Translations under genes and position numbers: made by a program
NCBI RefSeq assembly: GCF_010093235.1
Contig: NZ_PDWP01000009.1
Span: 1 to 64,000 of the forward strand
Origin: Pseudoxanthomonas suwonensis
GTDB lineage: Bacteria > Pseudomonadota > Gammaproteobacteria > Xanthomonadales > Xanthomonadaceae
Direction: 5' to 3'
DNA: 64,000 bases
Part shown: one piece after another, positions 22,291 through 32,605 of the stretch
Numbering within the stretch: the stretch's first letter is position 1
Layout of the letters: the number at the start of each line of letters is the position of its first letter
Notes under the pieces: generated by a model
Told to the model about the DNA's origin: nothing
Database searches by the model: none
Seen by the model: the letters and a program-made list of their open reading frames with translations, nothing else

Positions 22291-25074
22291 ATGAAACGCC
22301 TCATCCTGATCGACGGTTCCAGCTACCTCTACCGCGCCTTCCACGCGCTGCCGCCGCTGACCAATGCCGCCGGCGAGCCCACCGGCGCGCTGTTCGGCGT
22401 GGTCAACATGCTGCGGGCCACGCTCAAGGAGAAGCCCGACTACGTGGCCTTCGTGGTCGATGCGCCGGGCAAGACCTTCCGCGACGACCTCTACCCCCAG
22501 TACAAGGCCAACCGCCCGCCGATGCCCGACGAGCTGCGCGCCCAGGTGCAGCCGATGTGCGACATCGTCCACGCGCTGGGCATCGACATCCTGCGCGTGG
22601 AGGGGGTCGAGGCCGACGACGTGATCGGCACCCTGGCGACCCGGGCCGCCGACGCCGGCATGGAGGTCACCATCTCCACCGGGGACAAGGACTTCGCCCA
22701 GCTGGTGCGGGCACCGGACGGCAACGGTGGCGGCTCGATCGCCCTGGTCAACACCATGACCGGCAGCCGCATGGATTCGGACGCGGCGGTGATCGACAAG
22801 TTCGGCGTGCCGGCTTCGCGCATCGTCGACCTGCTGGCGCTGATGGGCGACGCCATCGACAACGTCCCCGGCGTGGAGAAGTGCGGTCCCAAGACCGCGG
22901 CCAAATGGATCGGCGAATACGGTTCGCTGGAGGGCGTGATCGCCGCGGCCCCGGGCATCAAGGGCAAGATCGGCGAGAACCTGCGCGCGGCCCTGGACCG
23001 CCTGCCGCTCAACCGCGAGCTGGTGACCATCCGTACCGACGTGCCACTGGAACAGGGACCGGAGGCGCTGGTCCTGCGCGAGCGCCATGTCGACCAGCTG
23101 CGCGAGCTGTATGCCCGCTACGGCTTCAACCAGGCCCTGCGCGAGCTGGAAGGCGGCGCGGTCGCCGGCGAGGTGGCGGAGAAGGAGCCCGGGCGCGCCC
23201 GTTCCTCCGGATTCGCCACGGCCTCCGCGGTGGCGCCCGAGGGCCTGGATCCGGCCCTGGCCGCGCCCGGTCAGTACGAGACCATCACCACGGCCGGACA
23301 GCTGCAGGCCTGGATCGACGCCCTGCGCGCCGCCGGCGGCTTCGCCCTGGACACCGAGACCGACAGCCTCGACCCGATGCGCGCGCGCCTGGTCGGCCTG
23401 AGCTTCGCCGCCGAACCCGGCCGCGCGGCCTACCTGCCGCTGGGCCACGACTACCCGGGCGCGCCGGCGCAGCTGGACCGCGAGCAGGCCCTGGGCCTGC
23501 TGCGCCCGCTGCTGGCTGATCCGTCCGTGCGCAAGCTCGGCCAGCACGGCAAGTACGACCTGCACGTGCTGCGCCGGCACGGCGTGCCGGTGGCCGGCTA
23601 CGCCGACGACACCCTGCTGGAGAGCTTCGTGCTCGATTCCGGCAACGCCCGCCACGACATGGACAGCCTGGCCCTGCGCCACCTGGGCTACACCACGGTC
23701 AAGTACGAGGACGTGTGCGGCAAGGGTGCAAAGCAGATCCCGTTCTCGCAGTGCGCGCTGGACGACGCCACCCGCTACGCCGCCGAGGACGCCGACATCA
23801 CCCTGCGCCTGCACCGCGTGCTGTCGGCGCGCCTGCAGGCCGAGCCGCAGCTGCAGGCCGTGTACCGCGACATCGAGATGCCGCTGGTGCAGGTGCTGGA
23901 ACGGATCGAGGCCAACGGCGTGCTGGTGGACATGGAGGAGCTGCGCCGGCAGAGCGCGGACCTGTCGCGGCGCATGCTGGAGGCCCAGGAGCGCGCCACC
24001 GCGCTGGCCGGGCGCACCTTCAACCTGGACTCGCCCAAGCAGCTGTGCGCGCTGCTGTTCGACGAGCTGAAGCTGCCGGCGCTGGTGAAGACGCCCAAGG
24101 GCCAGCCCTCGACCAACGAGGAGGCGCTGGAGGCCATCGCCGACCTGCACGAGCTGCCGCGGATCATCCTCGAGTACCGCGGCCTGGCCAAGCTGCGCAG
24201 CACCTACACCGACAAGCTGCCGGAAATGGTCAACCCGGAGACCGGACGGGTGCATACCAGCTACCACCAGGCCGGCGCGGCCACCGGCCGGCTGTCCTCG
24301 TCCGATCCGAACCTGCAGAACATCCCGATCCGCACCGACGACGGCCGCCGCATCCGCCGCGCCTTCGTCGCGCCGCCGGGGCGCAAGCTGATCGCCTGCG
24401 ACTACTCGCAGATCGAGCTGCGGATCATGGCCCACCTCTCGCAGGACGCCGGCCTGCTGCGCGCGTTCGCGTCCGGCGCCGACATCCACCGCGCCACCGC
24501 GGCGGAGGTGTTCGGCCGGCCGCTGGAGGAAGTGACGGTCAACGAACGCCGCGCGGCCAAGGCGATCAACTTCGGCCTGATGTACGGCATGGGCGCATTC
24601 GGCCTGGCGCGCCAGCTGGGCATCGACCGCGGCCAGGCGCAGGACTACATCGCCCTGTACTTCAGCCGTTACCCGGGCGTGCGCGACTACATGGAGCGCA
24701 CCCGCGAGCAGGCGCGCGAGCGCGGCTTCGTCGAGACCGTGTTCGGCCGCCGCCTGCACCTGGAGGCGATCAATTCGCGCAACGCGGCGCAGCGCGCCGG
24801 CGCCGAGCGCGCGGCGATCAACGCGCCGATGCAGGGCACGGCGGCGGACATCATCAAGCGGGCGATGATCACCGTGGATGCCTGGCTGGCCGGGCATGCC
24901 GGGCGCGCCCGCATGCTGCTGCAGGTGCACGACGAACTGGTGTTCGAAGCCGACGAGGATTTCGTGCCGGTACTGGTGGAGAACGTGCGTGGGCTGATGT
25001 CTTCGGCGGCCGAGCTCAGCGTCCCTCTGGTCGTCGATACCGGTATCGGATGCAACTGGGACGAGGCCCATTGA
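22291..25074 (+). CDS. polA: DNA polymerase I PolA
   Basis: Repair and Okazaki-fragment polymerase with three domains in 927 residues. Residues ~1-290 are the 5'-3' exonuclease (DGSSYLYRAFHALP, VEGVEADDVIGTLA and ALMGDAIDNVPGV). Residues ~330-520 are the 3'-5' proofreading domain with the DxE motif intact (FALDTETDSLDPMR). Then comes the polymerase domain: motif A CDYSQIELRIMAH, motif B RRAAKAINFGLMYGMGAFG and motif C QVHDELVFE. Length is normal. Transcription probably starts at the ATG itself (TAGAAT 6 bp upstream). An sX13-like small RNA gene lies directly downstream, as in Xanthomonas. Confidence 0.98.
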   Translation: MKRLILIDGSSYLYRAFHALPPLTNAAGEPTGALFGVVNMLRATLKEKPDYVAFVVDAPGKTFRDDLYPQYKANRPPMPDELRAQVQPMCDIVHALGIDILRVEGVEADDVIGTLATRAADAGMEVTISTGDKDFAQLVRAPDGNGGGSIALVNTMTGSRMDSDAAVIDKFGVPASRIVDLLALMGDAIDNVPGVEKCGPKTAAKWIGEYGSLEGVIAAAPGIKGKIGENLRAALDRLPLNRELVTIRTDVPLEQGPEALVLRERHVDQLRELYARYGFNQALRELEGGAVAGEVAEKEPGRARSSGFATASAVAPEGLDPALAAPGQYETITTAGQLQAWIDALRAAGGFALDTETDSLDPMRARLVGLSFAAEPGRAAYLPLGHDYPGAPAQLDREQALGLLRPLLADPSVRKLGQHGKYDLHVLRRHGVPVAGYADDTLLESFVLDSGNARHDMDSLALRHLGYTTVKYEDVCGKGAKQIPFSQCALDDATRYAAEDADITLRLHRVLSARLQAEPQLQAVYRDIEMPLVQVLERIEANGVLVDMEELRRQSADLSRRMLEAQERATALAGRTFNLDSPKQLCALLFDELKLPALVKTPKGQPSTNEEALEAIADLHELPRIILEYRGLAKLRSTYTDKLPEMVNPETGRVHTSYHQAGAATGRLSSSDPNLQNIPIRTDDGRRIRRAFVAPPGRKLIACDYSQIELRIMAHLSQDAGLLRAFASGADIHRATAAEVFGRPLEEVTVNERRAAKAINFGLMYGMGAFGLARQLGIDRGQAQDYIALYFSRYPGVRDYMERTREQARERGFVETVFGRRLHLEAINSRNAAQRAGAERAAINAPMQGTAADIIKRAMITVDAWLAGHAGRARMLLQVHDELVFEADEDFVPVLVENVRGLMSSAAELSVPLVVDTGIGCNWDEAH

Positions 25075-25204
25075 CCGCGTTGTTCACGGCCTTTTTACAG
25101 AATCTTCTGATTTCAGCGGTTACCGCGCGAAAAGCACTGAATCCGGCATAAATATCCGCCCAAACACGGGGTCTTCTTCACGAAACATCAATGTCTCCCG
25201 TGCT

Positions 25205-25210
25205 TACATA
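25205..25210 (+). promoter_or_regulatory. putative -10 box of sX13-like sRNA
   Basis: TACATA lies 6 bp before the first hairpin of the small RNA; it matches the consensus at four of six positions. No convincing -35 is visible at the proper distance. The transcript start would be at about 25216. Confidence 0.4.
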
Positions 25211-25215
25211 ACCCT

Positions 25216-25340
25216 CGACAGGTGCAACGCCTGTCGCGGATCTCTCCCTTCCCCTGGAGCAGATCTACTGGAACGAAGGCTCCTCCCCAAGCCGTCGTTC
25301 CCCGGCCCCGCCAACCTCCCCCTGGTTGGCGGGGCTTCTT
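25216..25340 (+). ncRNA. sX13: sX13-like small regulatory RNA
   Basis: The ~400-bp gap after polA holds no gene but shows three consecutive hairpins. First: cgacagg/cctgtcg (25216-25236). Second: ggaacga/tcgttcc (25270-25301) with ggc/gcc continuation and loop TCCTCCCCAA. Third: gccccgccaacc/ggttggcggggc (25305-25335) with loop TCCCCCT, followed by ttctta, an intrinsic terminator. The two C-rich loops are complementary to Shine-Dalgarno sequences. Xanthomonas sX13, an ~115-nt regulator of virulence genes that acts by C-rich loops, lies downstream of polA, so position, length and structure agree. The name rests on that knowledge, not on an alignment. Confidence 0.8.
25305..25340 (+). terminator. 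terminator of sX13-like sRNA
   Basis: Perfect 12-bp stem gccccgccaacc / ggttggcggggc with a 7-nt C-rich loop, followed by ttctta. It forms the third hairpin of the sRNA and also ends any polA read-through. Confidence 0.8.
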
Positions 25341-25480
25341 ATTTCCGGCCCCATGGAACGTGGCCCGGAACATGCCCGGGCACAGCGCGCCGGACGACCC
25401 CATCGTCCGGCGCATCCGTTCCGTGGAACCGGATTCCCTCCGGCGGCCGCAGGCCGCCATCCCCTATCCCCTGGCGATGC

Positions 25481-26461
<981 letters not shown>

Positions 26462-27028
26462 TCAATCCTGCCCGGTGCGGCCGAACTCGGCGCGCACCTC
26501 CGGGGTGCAGAGTTTCCAGGCCACGTACCCGTGCAATGCGGCGAAGGCCAGCGAGGTCAGCGTCGCGGTGGCCAGCGAGACGGCCCGGTTGAACTTCATC
26601 TGGGCCAGGAATTCCCGGCCATCCGGCGTATCGAGGAACTCGGCCGGGAACATGCCGACCATGCCGTCGAAGAACTGCCCGGCCAGGGGCAGCGAGGCGA
26701 AGTTGAGCGCGGCCGAGGCCACCAGGAAGCCGATGAAGCCCCAGCGGGCCCACTCCAGGCGCCGCAGCAGGCCCCAGGACGAGGCCAGGAACAGCACGGC
26801 CAGCGCCAGCCCCAGCAGGGAAAGCAGCCGCCGCTGCTCCAGCATCCAGGCCCCTGCCGGCGGCATGGCCGGGTGCGCTGCGAACCGCGCCACGGTGTCG
26901 TCGGACAGCAGCAGGGCGAAGACGGCCTGGAGCAGCGAACCGGCCAGCACCAGGACGGCCAGCAACAGCGAGATGCGGCCGAGCACGGTGACGAAACCGG
27001 TGCGTGGCAGCGGTGGCGGTGCGTTCAT
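26462..27028 (-). CDS. four-helix membrane protein of unknown function
   Basis: A 188-residue protein with about four membrane segments (residues ~15-40, 68-88, 93-115, 150-172) and Pro-rich N-terminus MNAPPPLPRTGF. The loop between helices 1 and 2 (SDDTVARFAAHPAMPPAGAWMLEQRR) and the loop before helix 4 are hydrophilic. No named family was recognised. It lies between the divergent-looking hemF promoter and the NUDIX gene on the same strand, 60 bp downstream of the NUDIX stop, and may be transcribed with the S9/NUDIX pair. Function unknown. Confidence 0.65.
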   Translation of the reverse strand: MNAPPPLPRTGFVTVLGRISLLLAVLVLAGSLLQAVFALLLSDDTVARFAAHPAMPPAGAWMLEQRRLLSLLGLALAVLFLASSWGLLRRLEWARWGFIGFLVASAALNFASLPLAGQFFDGMVGMFPAEFLDTPDGREFLAQMKFNRAVSLATATLTSLAFAALHGYVAWKLCTPEVRAEFGRTGQD

Positions 27029-27088
27029 GCTCGACTCCCCGATCGATGCCCCATTCTGCCCCAGCCGGGCGCCGGCGCGGCGCCCGCC

Positions 27089-27517
27089 TCAGGCCGACGC
27101 GCCGTGCCCGAGGGCCTCGCGCAGCGCCGGCAGCACGTGGCCGGCGCTGAGCGGGGCGACCTTCACCGGGAACGGCGCCCGCGGCAGCACCCAGGCCAGC
27201 TCCTCGATCTCGGCGCGGACCTCCGGCTGCCCGTCGACCTCGACCACGTAGGCCTCGGTGCGCACCCGGCGGCCGGGTTCATTGACCGCGTCGGCCTCGA
27301 ACTCGCCCAGGCGCCAGGCGCTGGCGGCACGCATGGCCACCCCCAGCTCCTCCTCCAGTTCGCGGGCCAGGGTCTGCAGCGTGGCCTCGCCCGGCTCGCG
27401 CTTGCCGCCGGGCTGGATGAAGGTGTCCGAGCCGCGCTTGCGTACCAGCAGGACCCGGCCGTCCTGGTCGCGGATGACGGCGGCGACGGTGCGGATCGGT
27501 TCCGCGGCCGCGCTCAT
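27089..27517 (-). CDS. NUDIX hydrolase
   Basis: A 142-residue pyrophosphohydrolase. The NUDIX box GGKREPGEATLQTLARELEEELGV (residues ~38-61) has every catalytic residue of Gx5Ex7REUxEExGU. The rest is the standard MutT fold. Candidate substrates are oxidised nucleotides or nucleoside diphosphate compounds, but the box alone does not distinguish them. Its ATG overlaps the stop of the upstream S9 peptidase (ATGA), implying translational coupling. Confidence 0.9.
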   Translation of the reverse strand: MSAAAEPIRTVAAVIRDQDGRVLLVRKRGSDTFIQPGGKREPGEATLQTLARELEEELGVAMRAASAWRLGEFEADAVNEPGRRVRTEAYVVEVDGQPEVRAEIEELAWVLPRAPFPVKVAPLSAGHVLPALREALGHGASA

Positions 27518-29919
27518 CGCGCCGGCTCCTTGAGCGTGCGCTCGAACAGCTTGTGGATGCGCCGGTATTCGTCGAACCAGGAATCGGCGCGGGTGAAGCC
27601 GTGGCGCTCCAGCGGGTAGGGCGCGATCTCCCAGTTGTCCTTGCGCAGCTCGATCAGCTTCTGCGTGAGCACCACCGAATCGCGGAAGAAGACGTTGTCG
27701 TCGATCATGCCGTGGGCGATCAGCAGGTGGTCCTGCAGGCCGTCGGCGTATTCGATCGGCGAGGACCTGCGGTAGGCCTCCGGGTCCAGCTCCGGGGTGT
27801 TGAGGATGTTGGAGGTGTAGCCGTGGTTGTACTGGGTCCAGTCGACCACCGGGCGCAGCGCGGCGCCGGCCTTGAACGTACCCGGCGAGCGGAACAGGGC
27901 CATGAAGGTCATGAAGCCGCCGTAGCTGCCGCCGTAGATGCCGGCCCGGTCGCGGTCGCCCTGGCGGTTGGCCGCCACCCAGTCCAGACCGTCGAGGTAG
28001 TCCTCCAGCTCGGGGTGGCCCATGTTGCGGTAGATGGCGGTGCGCCAGTGGCGGCCGTAGCCCTCGCTGCCGCGGAAGTCCAGGTCCAGCACCACGTAGC
28101 CCTGTTCGACCAGCAGGTGGTGGAACATCTGTTCACGGAAGTAGTTGGGCCAACGCGCGTGCACGTTCTGCAGGTAGCCGGCGCCGTGCACGAACATCAC
28201 CACCGGATACTTGCGGCCCGGCTCATAGGTCTTCGGACCGTAGAACTTGCCCCAGACGGTGCCGGCGCCGTGCTTCGACGGCACCTGCACGATCTCCGGG
28301 CCGATCCACTGGCGGGCCTTGAACGCGGCGCTGCGGGGGTCGGTCAGCAATTTCGCCTGCCCGCCGTCCAGCGGCGCGACCGCCAGCTGCGGCGGGGTCC
28401 AGCTGGCCGACCAGCGCACCAGCAGCTGGCGTCCGTCGGGCGAGAGGGCAAAGTCCTCGACGCCGTCCAGCGCGGTGACCTCGCGGACTTCGTTGCTGGC
28501 CAGGTCCAGCGCGCAGACCTCGTAGTCGCCCGGCCAGGCGCGGTTGCACAGGAACAGCATGCCGCGGCCGTCGGCGGTGGGCACCGGCGAGGACGCCTCC
28601 CAGCGGCCGGAGGTGCGCTGGCGCGGCCTGCCGTCGCCGGACTGGGTGTACAGGTGCGACCAGCCGCTTTCCTCGGACAGGAACCACAGGGTGCGGTTGT
28701 CCGGCAGCCATCCGAAGTCGTTGAAGTTCCAGTTGATCCAGGCCGGATCGGTGAGCCGGTGGCGCGGCTGCAGGCGCGCCTGGGCCAGGTCGACCGCGGC
28801 CAGCCAGCGGTCCTTGTTGTCGGTCGCGCGCAGCATCACCGCCACGTTGCGGCCATCGTCGCTCCAGCGGATCGCCGGCCCCTCGCGGCCGCCGTCGACC
28901 TGCAGCGGACGCGGGCCCTTGAGCGGCTCCTTGCCGGCGGCCTTGCGCAGGGACGCCAGCGGATCGCTGGCGATGCCGGGCAGGACGTCGAACTTCAGCT
29001 CACGGCTCTTGCCGGTGGCGGCGTCGACCAGCCACAGCGCGTGCGGGACCGGGTCGTTGCGGCCGACGCGGGTGCGCACTTCCTCGAATTCCTCGTAACC
29101 GGACTCGGTGACGTAGGTCGGCATCCTGCCCTGGCGGCCTTCTTCGGCACCCTTCTTCCGGGTCACCACCAGCAGGTGGCGGGCGTCCGGCGACAGGCTG
29201 CTGTCGACGATCTCGACCTCGGCGCCGAGGAACACCGGGCCGGCGGCGCGGGTGGGATCGGCCTTGCGCCAGGCTTCCTCCTGGGCGCGCTGGGCCTCGC
29301 GGCGCTCGCGGTCGCGGCGCAGCGTCTCCAGGGTCCGCAGCTGCTGCTCGCGCAGGGCGTCGGGGGCCGGGGGCGCGGCCGGATCGCGCTCGGCCTTGAG
29401 CGCCACGACCTGCGCGGCGACGCCGCCGGGGCTCCAGTGGAACCAGTCGTTGCCGACCCGCCACAGCACGCCGCCGTCGGCGGCGAAGCGCACCTGGGCC
29501 TCGGCCTGGGCGGTGCGGGTCAGCTGGGTCAGGGCGCCGGTGGCCAGGTCGCGCACGAACACGTCGCCGTTGCGCACGTAGGCCATGCGCCGGCGCTGCG
29601 GGTCGTACACGGGGTCGGGGGCGTCCAGGCCGCCGCGGTCGGCGTCGGACACCCGCTCCAGCGCGCCGCCGGCCACCGGCTGGCGCCAGGTGTCGCGCAC
29701 CGCGCTGCCCTCGCGCTTGAGCAGCAGCTGCGCCTCGCGGCCGTCCCAGCTCCACCAGGCCTTCTCCACCGGCGGGCCGATCCAGTCCGGATCGGCCATC
29801 GCCTGCTCGAGCGTGAGGGCCGCGGAGGGATCCTGGGCCTGGGCGGATGCGGCCAGGGGCAGGGCCGCCAGCAGCAGCGGAAGCAGGCGCAGCGTGGCCC
29901 GCGTGGAAGGCTGGGTCAT
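27514..29919 (-). CDS. S9-family serine peptidase (dipeptidyl-peptidase-like)
   Basis: An 801-residue secreted peptidase. It has a signal peptide (cleavage about ASAQAQ, residue 27), a long propeller-like N-terminal part (~40-560) and a hydrolase domain with catalytic Ser in GIYGGSYGGFM (~663), Asp in HGMIDDNV (~740) and His in ERHGFTRADSW (~773). It is related to, but different from, the DPP-IV-like protein at 6.2-8.5 kb; its propeller carries EEFEEVRTRVGRNDPVPHALWLVDAATG. It is co-translated with the NUDIX gene through an ATGA overlap. Peptide specificity (likely X-Pro or X-Ala) is inferred from the family. Confidence 0.9.
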   Translation of the reverse strand: MTQPSTRATLRLLPLLLAALPLAASAQAQDPSAALTLEQAMADPDWIGPPVEKAWWSWDGREAQLLLKREGSAVRDTWRQPVAGGALERVSDADRGGLDAPDPVYDPQRRRMAYVRNGDVFVRDLATGALTQLTRTAQAEAQVRFAADGGVLWRVGNDWFHWSPGGVAAQVVALKAERDPAAPPAPDALREQQLRTLETLRRDRERREAQRAQEEAWRKADPTRAAGPVFLGAEVEIVDSSLSPDARHLLVVTRKKGAEEGRQGRMPTYVTESGYEEFEEVRTRVGRNDPVPHALWLVDAATGKSRELKFDVLPGIASDPLASLRKAAGKEPLKGPRPLQVDGGREGPAIRWSDDGRNVAVMLRATDNKDRWLAAVDLAQARLQPRHRLTDPAWINWNFNDFGWLPDNRTLWFLSEESGWSHLYTQSGDGRPRQRTSGRWEASSPVPTADGRGMLFLCNRAWPGDYEVCALDLASNEVREVTALDGVEDFALSPDGRQLLVRWSASWTPPQLAVAPLDGGQAKLLTDPRSAAFKARQWIGPEIVQVPSKHGAGTVWGKFYGPKTYEPGRKYPVVMFVHGAGYLQNVHARWPNYFREQMFHHLLVEQGYVVLDLDFRGSEGYGRHWRTAIYRNMGHPELEDYLDGLDWVAANRQGDRDRAGIYGGSYGGFMTFMALFRSPGTFKAGAALRPVVDWTQYNHGYTSNILNTPELDPEAYRRSSPIEYADGLQDHLLIAHGMIDDNVFFRDSVVLTQKLIELRKDNWEIAPYPLERHGFTRADSWFDEYRRIHKLFERTLKEPAR

Positions 29920-30083
29920 GGGCGAACCGGGCAGTGGAAGTGGCGTCGCAGGGTACCAGCCCGGTCCGCGGCGACCACGGCAGAAGGTCATGGCCCGGCG
30001 CCGCGCTTGCTCACGGGAGGGTCGCCCGCCATCCTGTACCGTCTTGTGCGGCCGGGGGGACGGCCGCAGGAACCACCAGCCAG

Positions 30084-31475
30084 ATGTCAGCAGTCATCCA
30101 GCCAGCTCTTCCCGCGGTCCAAGACCTGCCGCTTGCCGCCGGGGACCCCGCGCGCGTCCTCGTGTTCGACGGCCACGGCAGCGTGACCCTGGGCGCCTTC
30201 CTCGACCAGGCCCGGGCGCTGGCGGGCCGCCTGCCCGACGCGCGCTACGTCGCGCATCTGTCCGAGGACCGCTACCGCTTCCTGCTCGGCTTCTGCGCCG
30301 CGGCCCTGCGCGGCCAGGTGGCGCTGCTGCCGCCGTCCGGCGCGCCGCGCACCCTTGCCGACGTGCTCAGGGCCCATGCCGACGGCGGTTCCTACCGGCT
30401 TGGCGGGGACCAGGGCCTGCCGGTGCCGGGGCTGGAGGAAGCCCGCGGCCGCCTGGCGTCGGGCCTGGAGACACCCCGGGTCGGCAGTGGCGACCTGGCC
30501 GCGATCGGCTACACCTCCGGCAGCACCGGCCGTCCCCAGGCCCATGCCAAGACCTGGGGCGGTTTCGCCACCGGCACCGCGCAGAACCTGGCGGCGCTGG
30601 CCGACCTGTGGGGCGACCAGCAGCCGCAGGTGGTCGCGACCGTGCCGTCGCAGCACATGTACGGCATGGAGATGAGCGTGCTGCTGCCGCTGCTGGGTGG
30701 CGCGGCCGTGCATGCCGGCCGGCCGCTGCTGCCGGCGGACGTGGCCGAAGCCCTGGAACAGGCCTCCGGCCCGCGCATCCTGGTGACCACGCCGGTGCAC
30801 CTGCGCGCGCTGCTGCGCTCGGGCGTGGCCCTGCCGCCGCTGGCCGGCATCGTCTCGGCCACCGCGCCGCTGCCGCAGGAACTGGCCGCCGAGGCCGAGG
30901 GCCGCTACGGCGGCGAGGTGCGCGAGGTGTTCGGATCCACCGAGACCTGCGTGTTCGCCCGCCGCCGCACCGCGCGCGATCTTCTGTGGACGCCGCTGCC
31001 CGGCGTGCGGGTCAGCCCGCAGCCGGACGGCACCCTGGTGCACGCGCCGCACCTGCCGGTGCCGGTGGCGCTGGCCGACATCTTCGAGGTCGAGCCGGAC
31101 GGACGCTTCCCCCTGTGCGGGCGCCAGGCCGACCTGCTGGAGATCGCCGGCAAGCGCGCTTCGCTGGGCGACCTGACCCGCCGCCTGCTGGCCGTGCCGG
31201 GCGTGGAGGACGGCGTGGTGGTGCAGCTGCAGCCCGAGCGCGAGGGCGGGGTGGGGCGCATCGCCGCGCTGGCGGTGGCGCCGGGCCTGGCGCCGGCGGA
31301 CATCGTCGCCGCGCTGCGCGCGACGGTCGATCCGGTATTCCTGCCACGCAAGGTGCGGCTGCTGCCGCAGCTGCCGCGCAACGCCACCGGCAAGCTGAGC
31401 CGCGACACCGTGCTGGAGGCGCTGGCCGGGCCGGGGACCTGCACCGTCGGGTCCGGCTCAGGCAGCGCGGCCTAG
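30084..31475 (+). CDS. acyl/aryl AMP-ligase of the aryl-polyene (xanthomonadin) cluster
   Basis: A 463-residue member of the adenylate-forming enzymes that activates a carboxylate and passes it to an ACP or CoA. The ATP-binding motif is IGYTSGSTGRPQAHAKTW (~150), and the following motifs are VFGSTETCVFA, LCGRQADLLEIAGKRASLGDL and LPRNATGKLSRD with the catalytic Lys near the end. The substrate pocket is unreadable from sequence, but aryl-polyene clusters use such a ligase to load hydroxybenzoate made by the chorismatase at 34-35 kb. It lies 3 genes away from the main cluster. Start ATG 30084. Confidence 0.88.
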   Translation: MSAVIQPALPAVQDLPLAAGDPARVLVFDGHGSVTLGAFLDQARALAGRLPDARYVAHLSEDRYRFLLGFCAAALRGQVALLPPSGAPRTLADVLRAHADGGSYRLGGDQGLPVPGLEEARGRLASGLETPRVGSGDLAAIGYTSGSTGRPQAHAKTWGGFATGTAQNLAALADLWGDQQPQVVATVPSQHMYGMEMSVLLPLLGGAAVHAGRPLLPADVAEALEQASGPRILVTTPVHLRALLRSGVALPPLAGIVSATAPLPQELAAEAEGRYGGEVREVFGSTETCVFARRRTARDLLWTPLPGVRVSPQPDGTLVHAPHLPVPVALADIFEVEPDGRFPLCGRQADLLEIAGKRASLGDLTRRLLAVPGVEDGVVVQLQPEREGGVGRIAALAVAPGLAPADIVAALRATVDPVFLPRKVRLLPQLPRNATGKLSRDTVLEALAGPGTCTVGSGSGSAA

Positions 31476-31478
31476 AAT
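31473..31478 (+). promoter_or_regulatory. -10 box of patatin-like lipoprotein gene
   Basis: TAGAAT overlaps the TAG stop of the upstream AMP ligase and lies ~37 bp before the GTG start of the patatin-like gene. It could give that gene its own promoter. Confidence 0.35.
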
Positions 31479-31515
31479 CGCCCCGCATCCCCGCCCGCTC
31501 TCCGTGCCGACCGCC

Positions 31516-32582
31516 GTGAACCTTCCTGCATCCGTGCGTACCCCCCGCCCGCGCCGCTGGCGCCTGCTCCTGCCCATGCTGGCCGGCGCGCTGCTGGCGG
31601 CTGCGGCGGCGACAACGTCCGCCCGACGCCGCCGGAACCGGTGGCCCCGGTGCTGCCCGACCCGGTGGTGCCGCCGCCGAAGATCGGCCTGGCCCTGGGC
31701 GGCGGCGCGGCCAAGGGCTTCGCCCATATCGGCGTGATCAAGATGCTGGAGGCCAATGGCCTGACCCCGGACGTGGTCGCCGGCACCAGCGCCGGCAGCG
31801 TGGTCGGGGCCCTGTACGCCAGCGGCATGGATCCGTTCCAGCTGCAGGAGAAGGCAGTGGCGCTGGACGAAACCAGCATCCGCGACGTGCGCCTGTTCTC
31901 CGGCGGACTGATCCAGGGCGTGGCCCTGCAGGACTACGTCAACGCCCAGGTCGGCAAGCGCCCGATCGAGCGCATGCGCAAGCCGTTCGCGGCGGTGGCC
32001 ACGCGCCTGGAGACCGGCGAGCGCACCGTGTTCGTGCGCGGCAACACCGGCCAGGCGGTGCGGGCCTCCAGCAGCGTGCCGGGCGTGTTCGAGCCGGTGA
32101 CCATCGGCAGCTACCAGTACGTGGATGGCGGCGTGGTCAGCCCGGTGCCGGTGGACGCGGCGCGCCAGCTGGGCGCGGACTTCGTCATCGCCGTGGATAT
32201 TTCCAGCAAGGCCACCGGCAAGCGCCCGGACGGCATGCTGGGCATCGTCAACCAGTCGATCTCGATCATGGGCCAGCGCCTGGGCGAGCAGGAGATGGCA
32301 CGCGCCGACGTGGTCATCCGCCCGAACGTGATCGATTACGGTTCGGCCGACTTCACCCGCCGCAACCAGGCCATCCTCGAAGGCGAGAAGGCCGCGCTGG
32401 CGGCGTTGCCGCAGATCCGCGCGGCGCTGGAGAAGCTGAAGGCCGACCGCCTGCAGGCCGCCCGTGCCGAAGCCGCGAAGCAGGCCGCCGCGCGGGCACC
32501 GCAGTTGCCGCCGTGCAAGCCGCGCTCGCGCTGGAACCCGCTCGGCGGCGGCGACGAGGCCTGCGCCCCGGTCGCCAACTGA
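31516..32582 (+). pseudogene. patatin-like phospholipase lipoprotein, single-base frameshift in signal peptide
   Basis: A patatin-like hydrolase lipoprotein, about 355 residues when one base is restored. From GTG 31516 the signal peptide runs to LLPMLAGALLAA; the DNA then reads gcggctgcgg where gcggCctgcgg would give the lipobox L-A-A-C. Without that C the frame is lost. After it, GGDNVRPTPPEPVAPVLPDP is a Pro-rich linker and the patatin domain follows: oxyanion loop LGGGAAKGF, nucleophile GTSAG and catalytic Asp in YVDGGVVSPVP. The catalytic domain is intact (ORF from GTG 31641), so either a sequencing error or loss of export. Phospholipase or lipid-hydrolase role inferred from the family. 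Confidence 0.8.
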
Positions 32583-32605
32583 GCGCGGCCGGCCCGCGCG
32601 CTCAG
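32579..32605. terminator. shared hairpin holding both stop codons (patatin / serine hydrolase)
   Basis: Stem ctgagcgcg / cgcgctcag (9 bp) with a 9-nt GC loop. The patatin TGA (32580-32582) sits in one arm and the TGA of the convergent serine hydrolase (32602-32604) in the other. Confidence 0.55.

Noticed and set aside
22177-25071. A minus-strand open frame opposite polA
   Set aside because: Antisense shadow; PolA motifs are in the plus frame and the minus frame shows no family.
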